64,000 nucleotides of DNA from Girardinichthys multiradiatus. Taxonomy: Eukaryota > Chordata > Actinopteri > Cyprinodontiformes > Goodeidae. Below are positions 25,301 through 36,790 of this stretch, in pieces. Under the pieces are notes generated by a model, which was given only the letters and a program-made list of their open reading frames with translations, had not been told where the DNA came from and searched no databases. A program made the translations under genes and the position numbers. Every line of letters begins with the position of its first letter. Within the stretch, counting starts at the first letter, position 1. Location of the stretch: NCBI RefSeq assembly GCF_021462225.1, contig NC_061798.1, positions 22,280,820-22,344,819 of the forward strand, in the 5' to 3' direction.

Positions 25301-26246
25301 TTTGTAAAAAGAATTAAATGAATAAAGTACATTTTCCTTTACATTCTATCTCACAATCACACTCTTGTTGTCTTCTTTCATGTGAAACTGTAATAATACA
25401 TATTGATGTTAGTGGTTGTAACAATACAAAATGTGTGAAGGTTCAAGGAGTATAATAAACATGTAAGGTGCTGCAGGTTTTAATGTTTTGGCTCTCATTT
25501 TGGTGTTGAAACAAGTGCTATGGCAATGGAGGTTGAAATAGATGCAAAAATATATAAATTCTTAGCTAGGCTGCATAAAAAATCGCAAAAAAAAAACTTT
25601 GTTTGAAAGTAACAGAACATACACAATAGAAAAGTTTAGTTCTCCCAAAATTTATACAAGGAAAAAAGCCAGGATGTGACTGTATGTTGAGGTTAAAGGA
25701 TCTAAAAGTTGCTTTCAAATCAAGAATTCATATTGACTCAGTAACTTCAACCCTGCCAGTCTCAATTGTTCAATCACGTCAGATGAAGGAGCTGAAAACC
25801 AAGCCTGGTATTACATATATGTTTGGAGTACCGAGACTTGTTCTTTTTTTTTTTATCTAAACGCCTCCTTGTGTCCTCCACAGAAATTTATTTGCACAGG
25901 CACCAGGTACATTGGGCTTGGCTGATCTTCTTATATATTTGAACAAGGACTGTTGAAGGTAGGGGGAAATGTTCGACTAAACTAGAGCCGGGTTCTCCCT
26001 AACATTTATACACACTGGTCTGTCGATGAGGGGAAATGTTTACCTCAGCTGGTTCTGTTCCACAGGCGGCCCAAGCCTCAGATCTGTTCTCTGAAAAAGC
26101 AAAAAAAAGAAAAAATACAGAAACAAGAAAAGATGTCTATGAAGAAACATTGCATCAGGAATTAGACAGACTGAGAACAACAAAAGCACTTTAAGAACAC
26201 AGATGGAAACAAAATAAGAATCAGTTGCACAACAAGATCACCTTAC
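25301..26246. other. unrecognised AT-rich DNA
   Basis: No gene or repeat family is recognised. Confidence 0.5.
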
Positions 26247-26458
26247 AGGAAGCACACGCTCTAATACTTTAGCAGCTGACCTCGCGTGTGCGGCAGTAGG
26301 GGTGGAGGGCAACAAGGCCTCCGCGCGGCCCATCTGCACTGCTTGTCCCCATGTGACCATGTGGAGCACCTGGCCCCGCGCCAGTGCCCAACGCCCCTTT
26401 GTGGTGGTCAGAATGGCCCGCTGGAGCCTGCCTTTGATCCAGGGCCAGCTATTCATCT
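26247..26458 (-). other. GC-rich island, possible internal coding exon
   Basis: On the minus strand a long pyrimidine tract (26462-26560) ends in a TTTAG acceptor, followed by 212 nt with a single open frame (starting MNSWPWIKG after two bases) and a GTAAGG donor at 26246. CpG and GC content are much higher than in the flanks. No domain is recognised. The plus strand is open here too (75 codons). It could be an exon of an unidentified gene or a conserved non-coding island; the purine/pyrimidine tract may be a simple repeat mimicking an acceptor. Confidence 0.25.
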
Positions 26459-26461
26459 CTA

Positions 26462-26650
26462 AAGGAAGAGGAAAAGCAGAAAAAAGAGAAAAAGATAAAC
26501 AGAAAAAGAGGGAGGGGGGAGAGGAGTAGAGTGGAGAGAAAGAAAAAGTCAACCTCTGCTGCCAATTATTGGAAAAACATCAAGGTCTTCTGTGTGAGCG
26601 TAAACAGAAAAAAGGGAGGAGTGGAGGGGGGGCAGAAGAAGAGATAGCTG
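26462..26650. repeat. purine-rich (GA)-type low-complexity tract
   Basis: The plus strand is almost all A and G over long runs, i.e. pyrimidines on minus, just upstream (minus sense) of the GC-rich island. Confidence 0.75.
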
Positions 26651-27136
26651 TTTGATGGCTTGGTTTGGTGTTAGTAGGATTGTGGAAAGTCCAGGCAAGG
26701 CAGAGGCTGACCTGCAGGAGGCGATTACAGGTGGAGAGAGATATTTGTCTGTTGCTAAGGTTAACCTTTTTTGTCATTGCTGTGTTTTCTTTTGTCCCTA
26801 TATTTTCTCTTCTTTTTACCCTTACTTCTTTGACAATCTCTTTCAGACTCCCCCGTTCCCCTTGTTGTTGCCACCCTTATCTTTGCCTTTCTTTCCATTG
26901 CCACTATGGCCTGTTAAATCAGTTTACAATGAGAAATAAAGGTCAACTTTCTGTTTGTTTTGATCTGTCTGTCTACAACTTATCCTTTAATCCTCTAACA
27001 CTAACCATACAAACCAGCACAAACATGCTTTACTGCACAGCTGAGAGAAACCCTGTATAAAATTATTTAGGCTTTACGATGACAAGGTAATTGGCCTGGA
27101 TGCTGAGGGATCTATTCCGAACTAAAACAGTTAGTA
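26651..27136. other. unrecognised, pyrimidine-rich in part
   Basis: About 26775-26920 is T/C-rich on the plus strand. The 131-codon frame at 26665-27060 is an artefact of that composition and has no domain. Confidence 0.45.
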
Positions 27137-27687
27137 TACAGTATTGTGCAAAAGTTCTAGGCAGGTGTGAAAGAAATGCTGTAAACAAAGAATGCTTTCA
27201 AAAATGGAAGTATTGGTCATTTATTTTCATCAATCAACAAAATGCAGTGAATGAACAAAACAGAAATCTAAATCAAATCAATATTTGGTTTGACCACCCT
27301 TTGCCTTCAAAACAGCATCAATTCTTCTAGGTACACTTGCACAGTTTTTGAAGGAACTCGGCTGGTAGGTTGTTCCAAACATCTTGGAGAACTAATCACA
27401 GATCTTCTGCGGATGAAGGCTTTCTCACATCCTTCTGTCTCTTCATGTCATCCCAGACACACTCTATGATGTTGGGATCAGGGCTCTGTGGGTCCATACC
27501 ATCACTTCCAGTAAGTCTTGTTCTTCTTTACGCTGAAGATAGTTCTTAATGACTTTGGCTGTATGTTGGAGTTCGCTCACTAAGCATTTTGTAAGTTGAT
27601 CAAAATAAACGATCATCATTTATATTTCTGAAAATGATATTTACAGCATTTTTTCAGATCTGCCTAAAACTTTTGCACAGTACTGTA
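27137..27687 (-). mobile_element. non-autonomous Tc1/mariner derivative (551 bp)
   Basis: The ends are inverted: tacagtattgtgcaaaagtt from 27137 and the mirrored aacttttgcacagtactgta to 27687, with TA at both borders. Between them the minus strand holds only C-terminal transposase remnants (about 27260-27500, including a decayed NIIECVWDDM-type block near 27460-27480 that would carry the catalytic Glu). There is no open gene. It is a deletion derivative of a different subfamily from the TACAGTGCC copies. Confidence 0.75.
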
Positions 27688-27917
27688 GCTTTTACTGCTA
27701 AACAATAAGAGGTTTTAAATATATGATTTTGGAGCACCTTTTTCTATTCCTACTTTGGTCCCATCTTTGAATATTTTGTGCAAGGAGAAATAGTTTATAT
27801 ATTCTGCTCGTTCTTGTCATCAACAACACACTGAATTTAGGAGCTGAGGCCTCTTATTTTGGAATGGTGTTGTGCAATATTGCCTCTAATGCAACACTAT
27901 ATGATCTATATGATTTG

Positions 27918-28350
27918 CAGTGCCCTGCAAAAGAATGAACTCTTTTTGAGCTTCTTTTTACATCTGGTTACATTAAAACCACAACATTTCAATGTGTGTT
28001 CTTTGAATTTTGTGTGCTAAAGCAACACAAAGTAGTGCATAATTGCAAAATGGAAAGATAATGATATATGACTTCCTTTTTTTTATAAATAATAATCTAA
28101 AAAAGTATTACAATTATTTTTATTTGTCGCTGCTGAGGTAGAACCACCTTTTGCTGCAATAAAAGTTGCTGGTACTTTTGGGAATGCCTTTTTCAGCTTT
28201 GCACATCTGCAGACTGACAGTCTTGCCCATCCTTCTTCGCACAAATAAGGCTAAATCAGGTTGAATGAATAGCATCAGTTTTCATGTCTTGCTAAAGTTT
28301 CTCAATTAGGTTAAGGGCAGGACTTTCATGAACATGCTTTGTTCTGGACT
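27918..28350 (-). pseudogene. Tc1-like fragment, TACAGTGCC-type family
   Basis: It starts with cagtgccctgcaaaagaatg, the terminal repeat of this family, then gives the 3' untranslated part and the C-terminal coding end on the minus strand (about 28140-28320). It breaks off near 28350 before the catalytic core. Confidence 0.65.
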
Positions 28351-29245
28351 GTATGTTAAGGATCATTTCCTCCTGGTGATTCTCCACTCCACTCCTCCAC
28401 TCCAGTCCCAGTCTATTTACATCATTTCATATTTTGCCACTGATGTTATTAATGGTTATTATGTTATTGCAGTATCAGTAAAACAAATCCATTCAAAAAG
28501 GAGCTTTTGCACAACAGCTGTAGATCGCTGAGGTTCTATTGAACAATTAGGCATACGCTTAAATGATCAGAGATCATCTAATGAGTGTGTATGTGTCCAG
28601 ATTCAGATTTTTCCCTATTTTTTTCATATTTAAAAATATTCTTTTCCAGGGTGAAGCAAAAATTACACGATTACTAAGAGCTGATGCAACTTAGTTGCTC
28701 ATATTGTTAGTCATATTGCGCAATTGCAAGTTCCTACACAGTCTTTTACTGTTTGAAGTAAGACAGAAAACACAGAGAATGACAGCACAGAATCTAAAGA
28801 AGCAACAGAGACAGATCATGGTAAGGAAGATGCTTTTTAAAGATGAGGAGCAGATATATTCCAATAAATGATGCAGGTGATAAATAATGCAGAAATCATA
28901 ATAAAGTCCAGCCTTAATCGAAGTCCACACTACAGTCCACACCAAACAGCATGTCAAAGCATGAAGAACTTTTAGCTTGATCTCCATGGCTGAAATTAGG
29001 AGGTGGACCGTTAAGCTATAGACAGTGTTCCCAAGCTACACAAGTTTCTATTATGCATGGAAACGACACTACATGAGGGGTCATTCCTTATTTAGTCTTC
29101 CTCAACTGGAGATACTGTCATTTTAGAAGCATCTTATTAGTTTATTCAGTACAAGTGAATACGATCAATTTCTCAAAAATCTGCAGAGCATGATGACATG
29201 CTGAAGTGATAATTCAGCTACTTTAGCATGTTGTGTTGGGGCACA
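28351..29245. other. unrecognised AT-rich DNA
   Basis: No gene or repeat family is recognised up to the border of the DD38E transposon. Confidence 0.5.
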
Positions 29246-29518
29246 TAAAGTAGCGACCAAAAGTTTGGACACACCTTCTCATTCAAAGAGTTTTCTTTAT
29301 TTTCATGACTATGAATATTGTAGCTTCACACTGAAGGCATCATAACTATGAATTAACACGTGTGGAATTATATACTGAACAAAAAAGTGTGAAACAACTA
29401 AAAATATGTCTTATATTCTAGGTTCTTCAAAGTAGCCACCTTTTGCTTTGATTACTGCTCCGCACACTCTTGGCATTTTGTTGATGAGCTTCAAGAGGTA
29501 GTCACCTGAAATGGTTTT
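29246..29518 (+). repeat. left terminal inverted repeat of the DD38E transposon
   Basis: It is the reverse complement of 30608-30880 with 9 mismatches. It starts TAAAGTAGCGACC where the right end reads TACAGTACAGACC. The inner 108 bp mirror the 3' end of the transposase gene. Confidence 0.9.
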
Positions 29519-29662
29519 CACTTCACAGGTGTGCCCTGTCAGGTTTAATAAGTGGGATTTCAAGCCTAATAAATGGGGTTGGGACCATCAGTTGTGTTGT
29601 GCAGGAGGTGGATACAGTACACAGCTGATAGTACTACTGAATAGACTGTTAGAATTTGTATT

Positions 29663-30715
29663 ATGGCAAGAAAAAAGCAGCTAAGTAAAGAAAAACGAGT
29701 GGCCATCATTACTTTAAGAAATGAAGGTCAGTCAGTCCGAACAATTAGGAAAACTTTGAAAGTGTCCCCAAGTGCAGTCGCAAAAACCATCAAGCGCTAC
29801 AAAGAAACTGGCTCACATGAGGACCGCCCCAGGAAAGGAAGACCAAGAGTCACCTCTGCTGTGGACGATAAGTTTATCCGAGTCACCAGCCTCAGAAATC
29901 GCAGGTTAACAGCAGCTCAGATTAGAGAACAGGTCAATGCCACACAGAGTTCTAGCAGCAGACACATCTCTAGAACAACTGTTAAGAGGCGACTGTGTGA
30001 ATCAGGCCTTCATGGTAAAATAGCTGCTAGGAAACCACTGCTGAGGACAGGGAACAAGCAGAAGAGACTTGTTTGGGCTAAAGAACACAAGGAATGGACA
30101 TTAGACCAGTGGATATCTGTGCTTTGGTCGGATGAGTCCAAGTTTGAGATCTTTGGTTCCAACCACCGTGTCTTTGTGCGGCGCAGAAGAGATGAACGGA
30201 TGGACTCTACATGCCTGGTTCCCACCGTGAAGCATGGAGGAGGAGGTGTGATGGTGTGGGGGTGCTTTGCTGGTGACACTGTTAGGGATTTATTCAAAAT
30301 TGAAGACATACTGAACCAGCATGGCTACCACAGCATCTTGCAGCGGCATGCTATTCCATCCGGTTTGCGTTTAGTTGGACCATCATTTATTTTTCAACAG
30401 GACAATGACCCCAAACACACCTCCAGCCTGTGTAAGGGCTATTTGACCAAGAAGGAGAGTGATGGGGTGCTGCGCCAGATGACCTGGCCTCCACAGTCAC
30501 AGGACCTGAACCCAATTGAGATGGTTTGGGGTGAGCTGGACCACAGAGTGAAGGCAAAAGGGGCAACAAGTGCTAAGCATCTCTGGGAACTCCTTCAAGA
30601 CTGTTGGAAAACCATTTCAGGTGACTACCTCTTGAAGCTCATCAACAGAATGCCAAGAGTGTGCAGAGCAGTAATCAAAGCAAAAGGTGGCTACTTTGAA
30701 GAACCTAGAATATAA
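29663..30715 (+). CDS. Tc1/mariner transposase, DD38E type
   Basis: Full-length 350-residue transposase that would cut and rejoin its own element at TA sites in the nucleus. Two helix-turn-helix (paired-like) domains cover about residues 6-50 and 70-115, joined by a basic GRPR AT-hook-like motif at 59-62. The catalytic domain has Asp157 (WSDESKF), the Gly-rich HGGGGVMVWG at 191-200, Asp247 (QQDNDPKH) and Glu286 (LNPIEMVW). The Asp247-Glu286 spacing is 38 residues, not the classic 34. SQD replaces the usual SPD at 279-281. The first ATG follows about 144 bp of leader after the left repeat and begins the conserved MARKKQLS start. The last 36 codons lie in the right inverted repeat. There are no stops or frameshifts, so the protein could be functional. 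Family knowledge supports the name; activity is inference. Confidence 0.93.
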   Translation: MARKKQLSKEKRVAIITLRNEGQSVRTIRKTLKVSPSAVAKTIKRYKETGSHEDRPRKGRPRVTSAVDDKFIRVTSLRNRRLTAAQIREQVNATQSSSSRHISRTTVKRRLCESGLHGKIAARKPLLRTGNKQKRLVWAKEHKEWTLDQWISVLWSDESKFEIFGSNHRVFVRRRRDERMDSTCLVPTVKHGGGGVMVWGCFAGDTVRDLFKIEDILNQHGYHSILQRHAIPSGLRLVGPSFIFQQDNDPKHTSSLCKGYLTKKESDGVLRQMTWPPQSQDLNPIEMVWGELDHRVKAKGATSAKHLWELLQDCWKTISGDYLLKLINRMPRVCRAVIKAKGGYFEEPRI

Positions 30716-30880
30716 GACATATTTTCAGTTGTTTCACACTTTTTTGTTCAGTATATTATTCCACATGTGTTAATTCATAGTTTTGATGCCTTCAGTGTGA
30801 AGCTACAATATTCATAGTCATGAAAATAAAGAAAACTCTTTGAATGAGAAGGTGTGTCCAAACTTTTGGTCTGTACTGTA
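30608..30880 (-). repeat. right terminal inverted repeat of the DD38E transposon
   Basis: It is the partner of 29246-29518. It contains the last 36 codons and stop of the transposase (30608-30715), then 165 bp of non-coding end. Confidence 0.9.
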
Positions 30881-32325
30881 TGAATCTAAAAATTGCAGAA
30901 CAGTGGCTGGCGAAGATTGGAGTTGCAGACCCTTGCAGTACATTGAAACTCACACAAACTTTAAGGTTATTAGGTCATGTCCAAATGAAAATAGTTTTCT
31001 AAAACAATCTTTGCATTTATTCTTTCTAAAAAAATCTTTAAATAAAATGGCATTATTTCTAGGTATCTCTTAATCCATACAAAAACGAGGCCTAGGTAAG
31101 TAATTGTGCCAAGCCTTAATGAGGCAACATTACACAGTCACTGAAATACGGCAAACACAAAGAAGATGACTGATCAGAGACTTAAAGCTCAAATTTGATA
31201 GTAGTTCCAATCTCATTTCTACTCCTTTTTAACTTTTGGAGAACACAGGATCACAAAAGCCTCAGAAGGAATTTGATTAAACTGAAACTTGAAAAGAAGA
31301 AAAAATATTCCAAAATCTGTATGGTTTACAGTGAAGCTGCATCACACTGGATTAAATCTTTTGAAAATTAGTCCATTGGCTGTTCATCAACTATTTGCAT
31401 GGTTTGTACTTTGGTTTCTGTCTTTTGGTGGACAGAATTTTTGTCTTATGCCACCAGGTCTGTGTTTAAACAGCTTGAAAATGTCCAATGTAATGTATGA
31501 GCAGGGCAATGACACTTACACCCTGTGTTTCATCAGGTGTTTGTTATAAGACCTATAGACAATGCTCATATGTATCACTTCCCTGTTCTCCTACGCCATT
31601 GTCCTTAAGGACAAAGAAACAGAAACAGCACCTGTATTGATTACCAAGGACAAGCCTCTATTGCCTCTGCCTCTCCCTCTGACAGTTTTATTTTCCCTTT
31701 CATGGCTGTTTTTCTGCCCGTCTCCCGAGACCTACTCATACGACAAGAAAAAGGCAACAAAAAAAACCCCACAAACTAAACATTAAAACGCCCCGCAGCC
31801 CTTTAAACACTTGTCATTTCCGCGAATGATGGCGAGAGTTGCTACAGAGACTGGACTTTTAAAATCTATTTTTTTAATGTTTTCAACAGTTCTTTTTTAT
31901 TAGGTTTTCTGGTCAGCCATAGAGAAACAAGCAGAAGAAAATGGACAGCAAGAAAGAAACTGCTGTCAATTATGAGTGCGGGGGAATGATGAAAAAAATG
32001 AGCCGTTTAAAAATCCAATTTGCCATGGGGGGAGAGATGAGTGAAGGACAGTCAATGTGCTGTGACTCTCTCTATGGACACACTGACTAATGTAATGCTT
32101 TTTTTCTCTGAAAGGAATTAGATGAAAGAGATGAGAGTTTGCTTGGATGTTTAGTCCACAGTTTAATCACTGTGTATTTCCCTGGAATGAGGCTGCTGGT
32201 CTCAGTGTGTTTTTAACATGTCTGAATGTGTCAAACCCATGTCTTTTTTTTTTTTTTTGATTGTTCGGGTGTATGCACTGTGTATGACTGCCAGAATGAT
32301 TGTGTGTTCATTTGATTTCTAGTAC
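30881..32325. other. unrecognised AT-rich DNA
   Basis: No gene is recognised. The stretch at about 31790-32130 lacks repeat character and may be conserved non-coding DNA. ORFs of 74-86 codons have no domain. Confidence 0.45.
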
Positions 32326-32424
32326 CTGCACCCAGCCATGGGCGTTTAATTCGCCTGGCAGGCAAGGGCATTATCGCACTACCATCACTAATCCCCGTGG
32401 AATGAAACACCGACACTTTGATGT
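32326..32424 (-). other. possible 99-nt symmetric exon, minus strand
   Basis: The minus strand shows acceptor ttctttggcag, 99 nt open in one frame only (33 codons in length, entering and leaving in the same phase), then donor GTACTAG. The peptide includes KVSVFHSTGISDGS and matches nothing I know. All plus frames have stops. It is an exon or a conserved non-coding element; evidence is splice-like borders and composition only. Confidence 0.25.
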
Positions 32425-32784
32425 CTGCCAAAGAACGCTGCTGCAGTATTTGGAGGAAGGACCGTGCATCACGTACAAACCATAATTAACAATCTATAGC
32501 TGGACTCCAGCCAGGTGGAGTGGTGTAGGCTGTGAGAGGAGAGTGGAAAAAATAGAAAGATAATACTGGCGTAGACCTAGAGGCAAAACAGTAACGCTTA
32601 AAGGATATAATATAAATCAATGTGTGTCTGTGTGAAAATGTTCATGCTCAGGGTTGGAAGATGCTAGAAAACGTGTCACCACTCCCTATCCACCTGTAAG
32701 GGCCTTTTCTGTGAGCACTGCTGAGCTCACACTCACACAATGCCGCAACAGTGGCGCTTTCACCGCAACAAACGGCATTGTCTC
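32425..32784. other. unrecognised DNA
   Basis: No gene or repeat family is recognised. Confidence 0.45.
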
Positions 32785-32965
32785 GAAAATATATTCATAA
32801 CCATGTAAAATATTCACATTTTGACATGTTACAAGTACAAACTTTACTGGATCTTGTTGAGACTTTATGTGACAAACACAAGTAGTGGGATTTTGTGAAG
32901 TTGAAGGAAAATGGTTTCTTTTTGCAACATTTCTTTTGCAAATAGAAATCTGAGAATTGTTGCTG
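32785..32965. mobile_element. Tc1 end fragment, TACAGTGCC-type family
   Basis: Only about 180 bp resembling the terminal non-coding arm remain (tattcacattttgacatgtt ... gaagttgaaggaaaatgg). Because both arms of the element are inverted copies, its strand cannot be decided. Confidence 0.5.
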
Positions 32966-35329
32966 CCATTTTTCATTTAAAAATGTCATGCTATTCCAGA
33001 TGGTAAATTTCCAGATTTCTTAGTGAAGTTTTTGCCAGATTTTCAATGTTAAATTTAATTTGGACCAACTTTTTCTAAGCTTTCCAATAAATGACAATTG
33101 CCATAAAAACCAAAGAATATAAGTTAGGAAATAAATAAGGCAAGCTGCTCTGCTATGTTTATCACGAGTTTATGATCTAAAACTCCCAGAGTTAGACACG
33201 ATATACAACCACACAGAATTAGAGCTGATAAGACACAATGGGACACAATTCAATACACTATGACACAATATGAAATTAAATTATAATATAAAGTTGTTTT
33301 TATACGTGTATTTACAGTTGTTTGTAACTGTTTATCAAAACAAAAAAATAATACTTATGCTTTTGTCTTCATGTTTGGTAAATATTTGATACTCGCTGCC
33401 GAAACAGCAGCGAGTTCACAGTCAGACTGAGGGACGGGTGACAGGTCTGACAAAAGTCCAGCTCTACAACTTCAGATGGCTCTGAGAAGTCCTTCGTATG
33501 CACAAACACATTAAGCCTGACTTCCAATGCCACCTACACACCTTCCGGTGAGAAAAACTAGATAGGTGCATGCCAGTCCTCATGACAACGCAAACAAATC
33601 CATGCGTGAGTCGCGCTCAAACTGGCGCAAGCAAGCTACACTTTATACACCTAATGTAAGAGGATAAACCCCACCAAAAAACCAAAGGCTTTCATCAAAG
33701 CAAGCGAGAGAGGATGTCAGAGATTTCTTCTAAAGATGAAAGCAAGGGATATTCTCTCATTTCAGCTCAGCTCTCCCTCACTCACTCTTTTAAAATCCTT
33801 GAAGAATCATCCACATTTCTATAAAGTAGACAGGGAGAGAGAGAGAAAGGGCTAAAAGTTATTTACGTCCCACGCTGTGTTATGTGGCTTGTCACTTCTT
33901 ATTTTCTCCCAGGGCTGTCTTACTGGTAGACTTCAGTCAACTCTCTCCAAGCCTGTATTTGCTGAGGTAATTACAAAGTGACAGCTTTAAATCCTCTGCC
34001 ACACAAACAACATACACACACATAAGAGCAAATATAGTATTCTGGCTAGTGGCCTCCGAAATCTTGATATCATTGATATTTTGGTTTGGTACCACCTGCA
34101 ACATCATGAATGACGTCTAAGTTTTTCACACTGAGTGTTCAGTGATCAACCTTTTTGAAATATGTTAAAAACAGAGAAGATTTTGATATGTGTTGTCTGA
34201 ACCCCCAACATTTGCAGGATACAAATTCATATAAGCTCTTATACTTCCCATATCCACTTAGAGGTAATTGTGAGCACATTTGTTTTTATCCCTTTTTTCC
34301 TTTCTTCTTTAAGGAGGTGCATTGCCCATACACCTAATCCATGACAAACATAACGTGATTTAGTAGTATCTCTAAATGGCAGGACAACCAGCTGACAGAA
34401 ATTCATAAGTTACTACGGCAGTAAAGGAATCAGAAGAGGGAGGGAGCTGTGGGGGAGGTGACGGGGTAACCTGGCAGCAAAACACAGAGATCATCACATT
34501 ATCTTATGAGGCAAACCGTCATGGTAAAAGCCATGCGCACACAGAGTGCAACCTGCCCGCAATTTACCACTGCACACAATGCGTGTCTGTCATCTCCTGT
34601 TTGGATCACCACTGCAAATACAAAATAGGAGATGTATCAAAAGGACCTGTGGAGACCCAAGTGCCATGTTTCTGTCAGTTCATCCTAGATCTCCAGAAAG
34701 TTATCTTTCTCTTCATGCTCAGAGAGCAGAATGAGTCCTGATTACTGAATAGTGAACCGACACGTTTTGCTGCTTATTATATCGTAAACTGGAACCAATT
34801 AGACCACTGGTCCTGTTGCACCATATACCAGAAAAATGACAGAAGGAGTGAAGTTTGATAAACAAACCTTTACACTGACATTTGCAGGTTTTTACCTTGT
34901 AATAGATACAGATAAAGATACAGACACAGACACATTTATTGGCATCTCTGCTAAAACATTTTACCCTCAAACAAATTTATATTTTATTGCAGAAAGAAAA
35001 TCTTACACTGTTTTACAAAACTGCAGGTGGCACAATTATTGGTTATACTGCTTTTAAAACGTTATACAACTCTGCCAATAGGACAGCACTTAAGCTGAAG
35101 TTATGCTCAAATGTAGATCCTTTTTGCAAGGCAGCTTTTTCACAGATATGAACATTGTTGCCTTTTAAACTACTGCTTCAGTCACACTTTCCATTATACC
35201 AGTTCCTATTTTAAACAGTAGATGGACCCACAGAGAAAATCTGCCTGTAATAAATAAAAGGTTGCAGAAAAAGTATTTGATTGTTTAAGTGTGAGTTTTA
35301 CACCTTTTCTTATGTTTATGTAACATTTT
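32966..35329. other. unrecognised AT-rich DNA
   Basis: No gene is recognised. A loose run of 'gacacaat' words occurs at 33197-33275. About 33380-33560 is richer in GC but shows no clear frame. Confidence 0.45.
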
Positions 35330-35460
35330 GCAATCACACAGACAGTTCTAAGGCCAATTTAGAAAGACCAACTGGTCAAACATGCATGTTTTTGGACTAC
35401 GGGAGGAAGCCAGATTTCCTGGAGAGAACCAATGCATGCACCGGTTGAACATGCAAACTT
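35330..35460 (-). repeat. fragment of a common teleost interspersed repeat
   Basis: The phrase catgcatgtttttggactac followed by gggaggaagccagatttcc and a 'catgcaaactt' end is a familiar fragment of an abundant fish repeat. The opposite end of the same type of repeat seems present at 57822-57945. Family name not known to me. Confidence 0.45.
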
Positions 35461-35539
35461 GAATGTGTTCTACCAAGCAGCCAAGGTTAAAACTAGCAAC
35501 CATGAATTAGACAGTCTTCCCCAATACTATTTTACAAGG

Positions 35540-36190
35540 TTGGTGCATACAGAAAGAGGGATTTTTGACCATTACCTGTTGGATCTCTCTAGACCATCTA
35601 TAGTCCTGGGTGTTCTCTTCTGTTTTCTTCTCTTCAGCTCACCCTACGGGATGTCTATAGGATTTAGGTCTAGGGACTGTGGTGTGTATGGAAGAAGGAT
35701 TGGTGTCCAGTGAATCTGTGTTAATTTAGTTTTGGATCTTTATTTTACTGAAACACACAGCAGCCATTCATTTTCAGTTTACTGCTGAATTCCAACAGAT
35801 TTTATTCAAAATATTCTAGTATTTTAAAGTGTCCATGATGCCATGGAGTCTAACAAGGTAAGGTCATAGCCTAGGACAATAAGGAGAGACCCACAGTATC
35901 ACATATCCACCACCATACACTGGGCTATATATTCTTTTCCACATGTTTAACCTGTGTATCATAACAAAATGACAAATTAACAAGTTTTATTTGTTGAAAA
36001 CCTAATCTTATTCCCCTTTTACCAGAGCACAAGACTCCAGTTAAAGTCCAAGTAGTATTTAATGACATCCACGTGTTTACGTTTGTGATGGTAGGACAAA
36101 AAAGGATTCTTTCTGGCATTACTCCCCAGTGACCATTTGGCACAAAGACAGCATCTAATGGTGGTTATGGAGACTTGGGGACTCCACACT
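35540..36190 (-). pseudogene. decayed Tc1-like transposase, subfamily 3
   Basis: On the minus strand the block before the catalytic Glu is recognisable at about 35650-35690 (gatttaggtctagggactgt read in reverse). Fragments of the central domain occur at 35820-35920 (gtgtccatgatgccatggag) and the first-acid side at 35990-36180. It is heavily diverged, with no terminal repeats found. Confidence 0.5.
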
Positions 36191-36790
36191 TTGCTCAGAA
36201 ATATACTACATTCATTTTAAAGTTATTGTTTAGGGGAACCAAAATTGGTGCCTGCCTACCTTTGATTTTAACATTATTTTGTTAAAATAAAATAATGTTT
36301 TAGATGGCATTCTTTCTGTACTCAATAAAAAAAAGAATATTTTAATGATTGGCATGATTAAATTGTTGTTATTTTAAGTAACTTAATTAAGTTCAGAACC
36401 TCTTCAAAGATGACGAGTGCTTCAGCAACCTCCACTAGTATCAAGGTGGATTTGCCAAAAGACTTCATCTGATTAAGTGGTCAGTTCCTTCTGTCTATGG
36501 AAACAACGGACACAGCAAAGCGGTATGCTGCAAATAATGCTAAAATGACAACAAACTTTATTTTAGATATGAGTATAATATGTGTGTTGCATTTAGCTCC
36601 TTGAGGACAGATCTGTACTGCGTGTTTAAAATAGTATTATTACATAAACAGTTTTGCATTGTTTTTGACATATTTGTCTTGTTTCTGGGCTGCTAGATAA
36701 TTGTATGTCTGTTATCAAACTACAAAATGCGTAAAAGTGCAGTGCTGTTTGACCTCATGTGGGGCAGGGTGTGAAGTGCCTCAATAGCAT
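36191..36790. other. unrecognised AT-rich DNA with a small hairpin
   Basis: No gene is recognised. Near 36269-36298 the arms aacattatttt and aaaataatgtt form a perfect 11-bp hairpin. Confidence 0.45.

Larger units (their letters stand above)
29246..30880 (+). mobile_element. near-intact Tc1-type DNA transposon, DD38E (Intruder-like)
   Basis: This is a complete 1635-bp element bordered by TA at 29246 and 30880. Its terminal inverted repeats are unusually long: 29246-29518 and 30608-30880, 273 bp each with no gap between arms. I count 9 mismatches (about 97% identity), three of them in the outermost dozen bases of the left end. The right arm includes the last 36 codons of the transposase, so the left arm carries a mirror copy of them. 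The transposase frame is open. Its 38-residue spacing between the second Asp and the Glu matches the family described as Intruder. The left-end changes may weaken mobility. Confidence 0.9.

Noticed and set aside
30010..30569. Minus-strand frames inside the DD38E transposase
   Set aside because: They are antisense shadows of a clear plus-strand gene.
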